From positions 39,079,656-39,143,655 of the forward strand of contig JARCOQ010000007.1 in assembly GCA_029207755.1 (NCBI GenBank): a stretch of DNA of 64,000 nt, in the 5' to 3' direction. This document shows, in pieces, positions 1 to 13,800 of this stretch. The DNA is from Chamaea fasciata. Lineage: Eukaryota > Chordata > Aves > Passeriformes > Sylviidae. The first letter of the stretch is position 1. The number at the start of each line of letters is the position of its first letter. Both the position numbers and the translations under genes were made by a program. The notes beneath the pieces were generated by a model. The model did not search any database. It saw nothing but the letters and a program-made list of their open reading frames with translations, and had not been told where the DNA came from.

Positions 1-2264
1 AAATTGTAGGCTGGAGCTTCACTTCTGTGTTGCTCTAGACATGGTAATGAAATGCTGATTAAACTTCCCTAGGATTTTGAAAGTCTGGCATTTGAGACCT
101 CCAGAAGATATCCTAGGTTCAAACAGTGTACCCAGTCATGGAACTTCAAACTATTCAAGAGTAATTCTACAAAACACTGAAACTCTTAAATTGTTACCTG
201 TTTTTGTTATTTTACTTTGAGAAAACAGATTCTGCAGAGTGAGTTAGCTATTGCACAAAGTTTAATTGCATTTTCCCTTCTTTTTATTTTCTCATCTCTC
301 TTTGCTTATTTGTTTGAGGAACTTCTTACGTTTTGGTCATCACTTCCTTGCAGCAGGATTTAAAACATCTCTCATTCATTTTAGTTTTGAATTAAAAGAT
401 ATACTGGAGAAGCCAGGAATAAAAATGCTCAGCAATTGAGATAAAATCATTCAAATGAGTATTCTGTCACCATAGTAACCCTTCTTCCACAAATTTGCGC
501 AGGAAAAACCTAACATGCTATGCAGTCATGAAAGTGCATCTAATTAGGATTTATTCGTGACGCCTGGGATGAGCACTTACACATAAAATGCACTGTACTG
601 ACTGTATTTGGGTTTGGTTTTTTGAGTAAGGGTCTTACAGACTAATCCTAATACATTATTTTTTTTTCCAATACAAAGTTTATACCTGTTTTAGAATACA
701 TAAAATAAATCATAGTATCACATTTATACAATGCATATCTCTATCCTTATAATTATTTTCTTGTAAAATGCATAAATTTTTCAGCTTAATTGTTCAGTAT
801 TATCAAATATTAATTAAGATAACTTCTCCCTCTTATATAATAAATACTGCTACTTTTCCTGAGCCTGCTTCTTTCAGAGCTATTCACTTTCAGCAAGGAT
901 TGTAGAGATAGATTTAGACTTGATTTGAAACATGATCTTATAAAGACTTCTGCATATTCTTAATATCATAGATGGATTTATTAAAAAGGTCTGTACCTCC
1001 TTGCCACATAAATTAACCATAGACAAGGTACTTTTTCTCCAGGAAAAAAATGGCAATATGTTCCATGTGCACAGACAAGTCTTCAAATTAAATTCGACTT
1101 TTCAGAGAATTCAACACGTTCTATTAAAAAGGTCATTTGAAAAGGACATTGCATACTGGCAAAACAGCATCATTTAAATAGTGTGAAGAAAGATGGCACT
1201 GCTTAATATATTATTAAAAGTCCACAAGAAGTATATTTCATGGCTAAAACTTTCTAATTCAACCTAAAAGAAAAACATATGAATTATTATCTTTTAAATT
1301 ATATTGGTTGCAGGACATCATCACAGCCTAGATAAACGCATTTTAGGATTGATCTTTTCCCATGTGAACTGAGAAGTTCCAATGAAGAAATATTACAATC
1401 TCATAAGAATCAATTATGTCTTTGTGAGCCAACATTTTTCTGAACTTATCAATTGCCAGATTTTTACATTTGCCTTCTGTGTCAATTAAAAGGAAAAGTG
1501 ATAAAGTTTCCTACAACATGTCCACAACCTGTATAAAAAAAATCCGAAATTGTTACCGTCTCATATGGCTTTTAGACGAAGCAAAATGCTTTGAAAACAT
1601 AAATCAGGTAAATCTTTTGAAACGGATCTATAATTCAAACATCGTAGGAGTATAAAGCATCAAAATTCTCCAAGCATCGCAGAAACACATTACCTTCTCC
1701 TAACACAGCTAACAAGTCCTAAGACCCACCAACTATATTTTGCACTTTTTAAAAAGCAACAGAGAAACTGTAGCTCTGTGACAGTTTTCTTCAAAAGATT
1801 GGTTAACCAGAGCTATCCAAGCTGGATGGGAAAAAGACAAAGCCTAGCCAGGCTCTAGTGCCTGAGCGATTGATATGATTAAGGCTAGCCCCACATCAGA
1901 AAACAGAAGGACTGAATTAAAAAAAAAAAAAAAAGGCAAAAGTCAGACCTGTCGTGCTGTGAGCTTCAACCAATGACAAAGAAAAGAGCTTCTCTGCCAT
2001 TAGCTTTGTGAAGGGTTGTGGCTAACTTACCTGTTCTCTTTAAAAGAGTGAAGGAAGAACTTGGAGATGAAAAAATAACAAAAGAGCAAGAACAGTAAAT
2101 GGATCTGAAAGCACAGATAGGTTTCTAGAGAGAGTCAAAATGGCAACTTTGTGCGTAGCTAAGAGAAGAAAAGAAAAAGCAAGCATTCTGCTAAGATGGG
2201 AGAAGTTGTGTTATGCTGAACAGTGTGTCTCCAGAGAAGAGAGCCAATGTGTAACCAAAACTTC
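1..2264. other. no gene or repeat recognised
   Basis: AT-rich sequence with only short open frames and no recognisable protein. A run of A at about 1918-1935 is the only simple-sequence feature I noted. It could be intergenic or intronic. Confidence 0.5.
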
Positions 2265-2606
2265 TGTAAAAATCAAAGAAACTCCATAACACCGATGTAG
2301 AATTAAGAAGTAGGCATTCTTTATTCAGCCAGATGCACCAGGGGATATCTCCTCCAAAATATTGTACATGACGAGTTCCTGTTTATATGCTGTATTGGAC
2401 ATACATATTCATTGATTGTCCCGGAATAAACATACATATGATAATCAATTTCCTGAAATCATTAACATAGTTTCCCTCCCCTTCACGAATGCATTTTTCT
2501 GTCCTGAGGGTCCCTTTGGTAGTCCCTAGTGGTCAGTTTCTGATGAAGTGAGTTCAAAGTGAGGCAAAACATGATGAATAGCAAGAAAACCTAGTCCTGG
2601 GGTGAC
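2265..2606 (-). repeat. solo LTR, ERV-K-like, minus strand
   Basis: Read on the minus strand, the segment has the layout of a short retroviral LTR. An ATATAAA TATA-like box lies at 2388-2382, then about 60 bp of presumed R, then an AATAAA polyadenylation signal at 2325-2320 followed by about 55 bp of U5. The 3' tip reads TTTTTACA and ends at 2265. The 5' tip is less certain: the minus strand near 2606 reads GTCACCCC, which may be a decayed TGTCACCCC. No internal retroviral genes or second copy is present, so it is a solo LTR. I found no convincing target duplication. It abuts a plus-strand LTR starting at 2609. Confidence 0.6.
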
Positions 2607-2608
2607 TT

Positions 2609-3247
2609 TGTGATGCTTGTATCCCCAGTCATCTGTTCTGTCTGTGTTGAATTTGTCTTCTGTACCTTTAAGAGTGGTTCTGAGAGCAAAGAGGGGGGAA
2701 AAGAAGCGTGGAGTTCGTTTTCAGAAACTGCTCTGACTCCTCCACATTCGTGCTCCTGTGATTGTGTTCATCTAAAATGCAGACAGGCAGCGGAACAGAG
2801 ATCTTCTGTGCTTTTAGTTAGTTTTTAGCTAGCTGAGGCAGAGAAGTTCCCTGGACTATTTTTTCTCTTTTTCTTGGGACTGCTAAAACCTGCTCTGGAC
2901 TGAAAAACTCAGAGAGACACCTGGTTCTCACACCTGCACTCCCCAGGGCCCAGGACAGCATTTTCCAGCACAGGAGGGACTGATAAGAGACTGGGTGAGC
3001 TGAGCTGCGACCCATGGCAAGGACTTTCTGAGTTTGACATCCCACTTTGGAACAACAAGAGGTTTTGTTGTTTCATATTATTCATTTTCTATGCTTGTAG
3101 GCACTTTGTTTGTTAAATAAACAGTTTTTTCCACTTTTCTCTAAGGAGATTTTTTCCCCGACTGGTTGGGGAAGGGGCCATTTGGGTTTGATTCCCAGAG
3201 GGACCCTATTAGGAGATTTCCTCCCGAATTTGCCTTAAACCAGGGCA
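2609..3247 (+). repeat. solo LTR, avian ERV-L-like, plus strand
   Basis: The segment begins TGTGATG and ends AAACCAGGGCA, with an AATAAA signal at 3116-3121 and a T-rich, then G/C-run-rich U5. The 3' end (from about 3110) resembles the terminal part of ERV-L-type LTRs common in birds. Length is about 639 bp. Left flank GACTT and right flank GTATC do not match, so a target duplication is not visible; the element is probably old or its tips are slightly misplaced. Short open frames inside it are incidental. Confidence 0.55.
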
Positions 3248-6200
3248 GTATCGTAGAAATTCTAACCAAGGAGTTAGGTCAGCAGTTGAAAGAGACAGGA
3301 ACTTCAAAACTAACTATGAAAGCCAGACCATGCTGTGAATCAGGTCATTCCATATGCTAGGAGACAATTCAGTGTGGAGAAAAAAATGATGCAGTAAAAA
3401 TAAGGTTGCAGAACACAGAAGTCATCAACCCTTGTGACAGAGATTGGAATAGCTGACACAATCCAGATTGTGCCAGGTCATATCTATCAGCTTGCCACAG
3501 CAATGCATTGCTTTCCACCATAAAAAGAGTCAGTGAAGGTAACACCTTCCGAAGTAATCATAAAACTGATGACAGTAGGAATGAATGACATAAGGAGACC
3601 AATTTATCCTCAGATCAACTCAGAGTTGTAGCTCTTCAGTAATAATGTTGCAGTACAGTGGATGTTAGGAAACCTCAAGAATGAGGTTGAAAGCCTGCAA
3701 AGATATTGCAAGAGCATTTCCATATTCATCAGATTCAGCAACAACCCATTGTTAGACAACAAATGACAGCTAACACCTTTAAACTGCATAGTGCCTACTT
3801 ACAGTGTGTTTGCATGTGCTAAATGCCAAACCAGAGAGCCCTACAGGAGCAACACAAGCTCCCAGTCTGATTATGCATAGGTTCTGAATAGGATGTATAA
3901 GGCATAGAGGACTGAAGCACCTGCAGTAAGGTACAAGTAAACCACATGGTAATTGAAATGCAGCACTGATGGTTCTTTCTAAAAACTACTAGCTAAAATC
4001 TTTAACAGGAATTTTAGTTCAAGTCTTTGGTCTTTTGTCTTCATGGACAGCTGTTCAAACTCAATTATTTGTCTATAGAACGTCAAGACAGACAAAGAAG
4101 AAATGCAGTAAATAGGTGAAGATTTCCAATTATTCCAATTATTCAACACCTTCCAACTGCTCAGCTTTGTACTTTTTTTATTCTACACTAAAGTCTGTTT
4201 TCTATAAGGCCATTTCATTCCAAGTCTTTGTATATAAGAGGTTTTAAGTAAGAGTGCTTTAGATGACTGCAGGAAACAAGTACACAGGGCTTTCAGAGGA
4301 GTTTCAGGGAAAGCACCAGGTAATTTTCAGAGCCAGTATCTTCTTATTCTAAGGAGTTTGACAAAAGAGCTTATTGTTTCTACTGGCTAAATCAAAAGCA
4401 CAGAAATTTGAAGTATGGTCTTTACAAAATTTTAATATGGTGTAGAGGTCCTTGGGTTTCAACAGAAAGCAACAGAAAACTTCATGAAAATGAATGTTAC
4501 AAACGACAGTGTCTTTGAAACAATTGGATACCATTTATTAGAAACAAAGATTTCTGTATTGGGTCTGTTTGAAGAATTGAGGTGCAGTCAAATGAAGTGT
4601 TAAATAAGAGATCATCTTAGCAGTTTGGAATTGTTATTTTGAGACAAATTAGAGGGTTTTATGAAGTGGTCTTGACTTAGGAGGATTCTGAGATGATACT
4701 TTTTTCCAAAATTGAAATTCATCTGATGCCAGCATTTTTATATTTCATGTTATACTGCACACAATTATTCTGGCACTTGAATGAAACTATAAACAACAGG
4801 AAGAATATTGCTACACAATGCAACTGCTAACAACAGTGTCAGCGTGCCCTGCAGGATAACTATATTATTTGTAAGATGGTTTTTAAAAGGCACACATTTG
4901 CAGAAGTTTTTATTTAAACTGGTTTTTCTTAAAATGTTTTCAGAAATCATATTTTGTCTATTTTTTTTCATGAAAAGTTTAAAATACTTTGATTTTCTCT
5001 ATACACCAGGACAGACAGGAACAGCAGCTTCCTGAGAAGTAACCATTCTGCCCTTCACTGAATTCTGGCTGCAAATGCCACCAGGATTACTCCACGCTCT
5101 CTCAGTAACCAAATTAAAAAAGGAACATGGAGCTTCAGAGTCAGAGTGTTAGACCATAAATACCATCTTTGTATATGATAAAGAAAAATATCTTATTTGA
5201 ATATCATCTTCTGTGCCAAAGGGGATAAAGGATCCATAAGCAGGTGGTATGTAAAAAATTTGAAAGTAAAATTAGAATAATCAGAGACAGTACTGACAGC
5301 TTTCTTTCACAGCAGTTAAATGCTGTGTCTAGTGAGAGAAGACTCCACTGTCTGGCTTTTTTGCAGTTTAGGAATTTCTGTTATATTATCATAAATAGTA
5401 TCCATTTTATGAAATCAGCTCTTCATCTCTTTTCTGAAGCAGTGGCTGCAAAATCAGGCACTTTTAACATCCATGTTGAAACAGGTAGGATGATAGCTTG
5501 TCTTTCATCTACCTGAATAGCATTAGATTCTGTGTCCCCATATTTAGAGGTTATCACCATCTCTTGAGTTGTTTGAACCAGAGGTGAAGTGCATGCTTTC
5601 TGGGCACAAATAGAATTAGGGTATTTTACCTGACACAGTGAGTCTTACTGCACTGTTGAAGTCACTAGCCAAAAAAAATTACTAGGAATAAGGAGACTGG
5701 TGACAAAACAAAAAATTGTCCTTTTCTGAAATTAAAATGAAACAATTTAAAATTTGAGGGAAAAAATACATCACAATAGCCAACAACACTCTGATTAGAG
5801 ATTCAAGATCACATTCCAGTTTTGCCTGATTCATAGCACAAGTCTCCTGTGATTTGGATTCACAGAACTATTGTACTGAACCTCTCTTATCCTTGTTTCA
5901 TCCTGACTTGCAAATTGAAATACATGATTATTCTTCAGCAGTTCTGCCTTATACACTTAAAAGTCCCCATTTATTCTCTTCTGTTTTACTGTATGCCAGT
6001 GACAACTCTTATTTTCATTTCATATCAGAACAAAAATTGTTTGTCCAGCTAGTGTTAATCAGATTTTAATACCTAATACTTGTTAGAATATCCCAAATAA
6101 TGCACTGCAAACAGTGAAATAAAAAAAAAGTCAAACTAGTTATTATATTCCATAGCAATACCGAGACTTTCGCTAAGCGTTTTTTATTAACATTTTATCT

Positions 6201-8238
6201 GTATTTACATAAAAATTGGGTTTTCCCCTCTGTTTCCTGATAAATTATAAATGAGGCCTTTGATGTACCAGTATGTACATACCTAATGTTATCATTACAA
6301 GAGGATTTGATTAGAGTAACAGAAATCCCTTTATACTTGTGCCGGATGTTACAATGCATCAAAGCATTCTGATGCCATAATACCTATATATTATAATGTC
6401 AGGTTCTATCATCTTTCCCTACAGCAACACCAGCTCTCTAGTGATGGCAGATGAGTACAGCTGAGAGAAAGCTGAAGAGACAGTTTATCTCAGGAGGCAG
6501 ACAGCACACGCATGTTTACCCATATGATGAGCTGTCTCTGTAGCAAAGCTTGAATTTTCGCTCTTTCAGAAGTGTTCTACTTCCTAAAAAGTGGACTCTG
6601 GCCAAACTGACAACAATCACATTGTAACCTTGTGTTTGTCTTTCACACAGAGGAATGCAAGCTGTCCTCTCTTATTTTTGTTGTTTGATTTGTTATAACT
6701 GCAAAATTGTTTTAAAGCCTGTGCCTGAAGATTCATGTAAAGGCATATGCTGTATTCCTTACATGTTTGACTGACAGCTACAGCTACTTTAAAGTTTGAA
6801 ATTTTAACATATGTTGCATCCAAATATTTCAATCCAATCCTAAAGTCCTAAAAGCATATATTCTTAGATCAATTTTGGCACTCAGATATCATGATCACTA
6901 TTAGAATTTAAAGGACAGTCTTTACCAATAGTCTAGGGACATTTCAGAAATTTAGAAAAAAATCAGAAAATCAAGAATAAAAGCTTAATTTGGGGTTGGC
7001 AATAATTAAATGTGTGAACATGGGGTAAGGTTCAGAGGTCCTGAAGTAGCAACACAGAATTGAAACATCATGACAAGAACTATTGCTTCTTGCTTTCCTA
7101 AGCCCTAATTGTGCACTTTGATCCACAGGACTACCTATTGCATCAGGGTAGATCATAGTTCAAGAACTCTAACGAGAACATTAACCCTGAGGCTTGCCTT
7201 ATCCAGTGTTTGTACATCACTTATCATGAAGAGCCCTGAGTTGGGCAAAACCAGCAGAAGTTGTTGCCAAGAATGGACAACTACTCGGTAATCAGTTCTT
7301 GAAAAAGAAAAAAAAACCCTAGAGACCTCCCAGTAGTCTGTGCTTGTACTGGAGTAGTTCCAGTTACAGATGAAGACTCTGTTGTGCAGAGTTAAAGTGT
7401 TATTACATAATTCTTATCACTTACAAATGTAATTGAATGCAAATATGCATTACATGTATGTGTGCAGTATGAATATAATTCATATTTCATATAAATATGA
7501 AAAGTTAGGGTTCATAACCCTGAGAGAGTAATCCAGATATAAGTTTTCCTGTCTTCTACTTCATAAAACAGTATAACATCCCAATAACATCCTTGCTTTT
7601 AGTCACTTGGGGAGCCTGAAGTAATATGGGACCAATGTTCAGGCACTATCGGGAATTATCCTCTGGATAAGTGACAAAAATTTACAAAATACAATTTTAA
7701 TATCCTATGCCTCCCTCCTCTGCAATAAATGAGTTAAATCTACAACACTTACTTCATTTGAAAAAGCACCATACCAAAGGTTAGTATGCAGAACATGGGT
7801 AAAATTTTTAAGGATTTCAAGACGGTAAAAATAGCAAAAAATGTCTGTTCTTACAGAGTTTTAATGATAACTTCCCTCCAGGCAGTAATTCCCTAGAGAC
7901 AGTTCTTTTCAACTGTACAGCTCTGGGCGTAATCTCCTTGATAAGAGTAATTCCTCAAGGGCATCATATCAAATGTTGGCTGGAAATTCAGAGATGGGGG
8001 CCATGCCACTAATTTAGATTAGGGAAAAAAAGAACTCTTTCATCTTTTCAATAAAACATCAGGTTTTTCTGGCTTATATAAAGCCTTTCTGCATGTTTGC
8101 TGCTCCCACTTGAAGCAAAAGTTGCTTCCCCACAGTTGCCTTATGATTGTTAACTACTCTTTTCTTTGAAGTTGTCTTTTAAGCCCCTACTTGACTAAAC
8201 CAAGAGATTGCTATGTCAGCAATTAAAGCTGGTAGTCA
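3248..8238. other. unannotated AT-rich stretch
   Basis: No gene, RNA or repeat family recognised. Open frames are all under 100 codons and show no familiar motif. An ATTAAA on the minus strand at 7865-7860 could serve as a polyadenylation signal for the candidate exon that ends at 8239. Confidence 0.45.
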
Positions 8239-8530
8239 TTAGAGAGCTGGCTTCACATGTGGAGTGTTTTCCATACCTTCTAGGATACAGTCAATATCCC
8301 AGTCTCTTTCTTTGCCATTGAGTACAACATCCATGGGACTACTGCAGCCCTTGTACACAGAATGGATCAGATATTTTTGCCTTGATAATTTACAAGCACT
8401 GTCAAGAAGTTTAATAGCTTTTGTCTTGTGACAAATCACAAAATCACAATTAATTCCTTCAGTGCAGTAGCTCCCTGGAGGCAGCTCACAAAATACTGTA
8501 TTGTTCAAGAAGACTTTAACTTTTTTCTTA
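8239..8530 (-). CDS. candidate terminal coding exon, unidentified protein
   Basis: The minus strand is open for 96 codons up to a TAA at 8241-8239. Immediately upstream is a good splice acceptor: a T-rich tract followed by GTACAG, with AG at 8532-8531. A branch-site-like TTTAACT lies roughly 26 nt before it. The exon would start at 8530 with the last base of a split codon. The encoded sequence is complex and not low-complexity, cysteine-containing, with segments such as CELPPGSYCTEGINCDF, DWDIDCILEG and a C-terminal HVKPAL. I do not recognise the family. A possible ATTAAA lies about 370 bp downstream on the minus strand (7865-7860). It could be the last exon of a host gene, an old pseudogene fragment, or a chance open frame. 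No other exon of the same gene was identified, so confidence is limited. Confidence 0.35.
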
Positions 8531-10124
8531 CTGTACAAAAAAGCCTACTGTAGTTAAAATATATAATAGCACTACTGGAAATACTAAAATGAAATCACAC
8601 TCCTAGATGAAACCTCCTGTGAACAAACATTACTGGGACTTGGCAAGATTCAGTAAAAATAGGTTCTATACAAATGAGGGCAAATTCTCCATTAGAGTAT
8701 GTAGGCTTCTGTAGGATAAATATCATACTTGCCTAAGAAATGTGCTAACCAGTGAGGAAAGCAGGTGAGGAGGCCCCCAGAAGGGAATTGGTTCCTTTCT
8801 CCTAAGGATGTCTCACTAAAATCAGAGTTACTTTGTTGTTTGGGGCAGTGGGCAGTGTTTCTGTCATTACTGCTGGGTACCAGGGGCTATTAATAGACGG
8901 GATAGGATACAATGAATCAATCTCCATCCTAGCTGAAAAGACACCATACAATCTTGTTAAAATATGACTGTATTTAAGGTAATATGTGCTGTACCTCTGT
9001 GGAACACAGTCACATTACCTAGCCTGTACAGCTAGCTCAGGATCCAATCAGATCAAGGCAGATTAAGCATTTTACATGTTGAAAAAAATAGAGATGTTGA
9101 AAATATACATTAAATGCCAAATGACATTAATAGTCAAATCTTATTAACACACAGAACTGAAAGTCCTTTTAAGATAAAATGTTGAGAGGAAAGGTTTAAA
9201 ACCCAAAGATTTAGTGAGGAAGGAATAGTTCCCGCTCAAGCTTAAAGTGACTTTGCAGCAGGGAATGCTGAGAGGTTGGTGTAGGAAAACTCCATTGATT
9301 TGGAGTTAATTGGCATGGTTCATCCTCTGCCTGTTTGGAGTAGAATTCCTGTGTAGTGGAACTCTCACAGAGAGTGAGCCTCCTGCTGGGAGTGAGAAAG
9401 ATCATGAAGCAGTCTTGTGATAAACTGCACATGGTAAAGTCCTTTGACTTATTGGGGCAGGCAGTACCCCGCCTGCCACTGCACACCAGGGTGACCCAAG
9501 CCTACCAGAGTCTGTGTCCCTGTGTGTCTTTGCCACCCAGCGTTGTTAGGGAGGTAATGAAATAAATCTACTTTGCACTTCAGCTGCTCTTTGCAGGTCG
9601 CTTGGTTACCTGTGTGTGTTGATTCACCCAAGTACCACTACAGTTTTGTATCATTTGATAGCCCAGATGGAGTACTGTAGTTAGCAAGTGTCATCATTGA
9701 GGTCAATTGCTCACATATATAGGAAGAGCAAATTCACTCTAAAAGGATTAAAGCTGTCAACTATGCTCACAAGAGCATAAATGTTTAGTTGTTTCCCCTG
9801 TATCCTTGAAGAAAATTACTTCTCAGTTGTCTTTTTTATTATATTCTAATATCTCTACATAAAATTCCTTGTTATTTGTGATTTGCCTTTAATATGAAGA
9901 AGACTTGCAATGTAGTAGACTCTAGAATGCTTTATTTCAATGCAACAGAGGTTGGCAACAAAAGGAATTATTTACATATCTCTGTGCCACAGTTCAGAGC
10001 ATCCTGTTGTCATCAGCATACAGTTATTTGTACAGCACAAGCATGTAGGTGTGACCACCTGATTATGCTGAGTGTTTGTGAAACCTAGCCTCAGTTCCTG
10101 ACAATGGAAGAGAGTGCACTCCCA
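8531..10124. other. unannotated AT-rich stretch
   Basis: Nothing recognised. If 8239-8530 is a real exon, this would be part of its upstream intron on the minus strand. Overlapping short frames on both strands at 9211-9631 carry no known motif. Confidence 0.4.
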
Positions 10125-10811
10125 GAAGTGTTGCTGGTAATATCAAATTGAGAGGGAGCAGTCAATATGCTGACACTGGAGGGCAGAGCTACCATTCAGA
10201 GAGACCTGGGCAGACTGGAGAAGTGGGCTGACAGAAACCTCATGAAGGTCAATAAAGGTAAAATATTGGATCTGGAATATAATAGTCCTATGTAACAGTG
10301 CAGGGTGTACCATCTTGACTGAAATGACCTGGAGGTCCTGGAAAACAAAACCTAAGCACGAGTCAGCACTGTGCCCTCACAGTCATTAAGGCAATTTTAT
10401 CCTGGGCTCTGAGAACAAGTCAAGGAAGTGATTATTCCCTTCTCTGTGGCATTTATGAGAACAGTTCTCCAAAGATTTTCACATGGTGCATCAAGTCCAA
10501 GAGCATGTGACAAGTGAGGAGAGCCTGAGGGAGCTGTGTTTATTCATTCTTAAAAAATAGGAAGGCTCAAGGGAGATCGTATCTCTGTCTACAGCTACCT
10601 AGTGGGAAGGTATAGAGAGGATGGAGCCAAATTCTTCTCAGAGGTATATTTTAGAAGGAGGAGAAGCAACGGATCTGAGACATGATGGAAAATTCCAATT
10701 TGAATAAAGGAAACAGCTTTTGTTTTGTTGTTTGCTGGCTTATTTTACCTTAGGCATTGTCAAATGTGGCTGGACTAGGTGACCTCTGGAGACCTCAATG
10801 AATCTATGACT
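10125..10811 (+). repeat. CR1 LINE 3' fragment, plus strand
   Basis: The stretch from about 10180 translates in pieces to the CR1 ORF2 region around QRDL-RLEKWADRNLMK. It continues with decayed CR1 sequence and ends with the family's 3' tail (GGTGACCTCTGGAGACCTC, then AATGAATCTATGAC). CR1 is the main avian LINE; most copies are 5'-truncated like this one. The frame is broken by stops and small gaps. The stretch that normally encodes the conserved HWNRLPREV motif before the tail appears to be missing, suggesting an internal deletion. It is a dead, old copy. Confidence 0.8.
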
Positions 10812-13800
10812 AATAACAAGCCACCCTTGTCTAAACACTGCTAAAGACATAGTTTTCACTTGACACAACATTTTGAGGCTTCAGCCAAGACTCTGATGTC
10901 TGCTGAACATAGAGTCCACACTAGAAACTCATTGTTGTCTAAGAACTGCAATATTGGCCCACTAAAATCGAAGCCCATGCAGGCATTTCCAGATTCTCAA
11001 AACACAGAGAAATCGACTAACCTGTTATTTGCCTTTAGACCTCCCATAATCAAAATAATTAGAACTAAAGAAGAATTCTGTTACCATATCAAATAGTTAA
11101 ATGCATTAGAAACCTGTTTCAAATTACTTCTGTTTTAGATTCAGCTGTAATATATTTTTGAATATCTTAACCTTTTAAAATATAGAAATCTGTGAACTGC
11201 AAAATATTATTATTTTAATTTAACAATATTCCAGTTTCACTTTGATTGCATGGAAATATGCATCAGTAGTGATTTCATTTTAGTTGCCTTTAATTGGTAA
11301 AAACCAGTATCTCTCCCTCTAGATTAAAAGAAAAATATTGAAGTAGCTCATAATGTTACTTCTGTCTTCCTTTAAAACAGTACATAAGTATATAAAAAGG
11401 GAGAGGAAGAAAGCAGAAACATAAAAGATGTAGCATTTTTTCCTCTGCAAATTGTCATCATCTCCACACTGCTGGAGAAACTTAGATCCATCATAACTTC
11501 TCCATGCTGGGCAAGCCTTATCATGCCAGACAAAGGAAGTTCATCTACTGCCACACTGACTGCAACTGCAAACAGTGCTAGAGTCACCTAGACTAGAGCT
11601 CACCACAAGCACCTTCTACGTCCTCTTTTGCCTGCCCAAATACCCAGGTTATGAACCTCTGTACTAATTCTCGTTACAAAAAATCTGAGCAGTTAAGCCC
11701 ATGACTATCTGGGGCAATCTAATTACCAACAGTCTGCCTGTAGATACCTGAAACTAATGAGGTAACCACTGCTCTCTTGTTATGCAGTTTCTCTGCCTTG
11801 CTGTCCCTCGTCATAGCTAATCCCTTATTTAGTCAGCCTTCTGCTGGGGTTTAGTATCTCAGAGAGGCTATAGTTATACTCCATAGTCAGATATTTCTTC
11901 TGATGAAGAATTTCATAGCCCATGCCTTAAAGGCATTCATTCAGTAAGTTTTCCAGAACTTCAACTCTTTGAAGACAAATATCCAGTGGAAACAAGACTA
12001 CCTGTTGAGATTTGGTAGTGGGACTTGACAATATTGCTCCAAGGTTCCTCACCTAAGAATGGGTTTCTTTCATTAGCCAGTGAGAACAGGAAAATTTCAA
12101 AGTCTTCATGCTTTTGCACAAATAAGGTCATGAAACAGATGTTACTCGAGGCAGCAATAGTGCCACTGATCTCAGCTTAACCAAGCACAGCACTTACCAG
12201 GTAAGCACAGCATCAGCTACCACTAGAAATTCACTTGACATATGACTTCAAGACAGTGTGATTTGAGTGCACAGACCGGATGCTTAAAGGTGGCTGGTCA
12301 TGGTAGGACTTTGTACATTGTCTGTGCAAACACAGACACAATCCCACAGGCCTCCTGCTGACTGATCCCTTAAGCAGTAAAGGGCAGACATTCCATTACT
12401 TTTCTTGACTGAAAAGGATTAAGCCAACTGTGACATTCAGCTTCCTCCTCCAACCTTCTGCACTATTTTACTGATCTGAACATGGTAGGTAGGGAGCATT
12501 TTCACATTCTGGGTCAGTTATAGGCAAAATACCAAAGCAACACTTTATCAAATCCTAAAACAAATCCTAGAATACATGTACATCTTCTCTGCACTTCAGA
12601 GTCCATTATCATAAAGTATTCTTATCTAATGCCTCACAATATTTGCTCTAAGAAAATGAATGCCTTAATTGTAATAGGTGTGGAGTATAACAATGTGTCC
12701 TTGGCTTTCAAAGTCGTTTCTGATGACTTCTATTAAAATGGTTCATATTCTATTTAATATTTTCATTTCATTTTACTAGCCAAGAAATTAAACTGCCTTC
12801 TTCAGAAATATCAATATGATTTAAAGGAAGTTACTTGAGTAAATAAACCCAGATGGCTATTATTAATTTCAAAATTTGCCTTTGCTGCTATAGGCTTTAC
12901 ATTTTAAAAAATCAGTGAGAAATTGAAAGAATTATTTCTGAACTTCATAAATAATTATAGATTTTTAAAACAAACAATTAAAAATGCAGTGCATTAGGAG
13001 TTTCATTTCTCAGAAGGATACACAGCAGTGCAATACTTCTGAATGGGTATAATACAAGATCAAAGAAGTCAGGAGCTCTGGTTTTAGGAGGGCGAAGAGC
13101 ATTCCTCTTTTAAACAGTGCTGTTTCTTTGGTTGTCAACAGCACTGATTTAAAGTGTCCTCTGAAAAATATTTTAATAGCTATTCAGTTATTAAAGTATG
13201 AACTTTTCACATTTTAATAACCTGTAAATTGCATTTTTATCCATAGATTATAAATTATCATATACCAGTCAAATTCCCCATGCCGGGCACAAAGTATAAA
13301 TGAAAGCTGGTCCAATTACCTAAATTCATATTGGGGTCATTATTGCTTCATCTTTTAAAATATGTAAAAGATTGAAGCCAAAATCTATTTGATGAGAACA
13401 TGTTGATAAATCTCCACTGCATTATCAGAATTGAATTTTCAGGCTTCCTAAGGATACAAGTATGGGGGTTTTTTAACTCAGTTTGTGTCCATTTCAAAAA
13501 ATGAAGCAAAGTATCCAGTAAGAACTACTGAAAGAAAAAGAAGCATAGAACAGAGTTACACTTTATGATTTACACAACCTATTCAGCATAGGTATGGCAA
13601 AGGTCCCAGAACATTGTGTGCATTTCTCAAGGCCAAAATAAGAGCTCACCATTATAAGGTGAGGAAATAAAATTTTCCTTATGTGATAATTTATGCATTC
13701 TTGAAGGTCAGATGATGGAAACACTATTAACATGAATATAAAATATAAAATACTTTTAATTGAAATCAGTGTTTGCCTGATCATATTGCTGACCACTATA

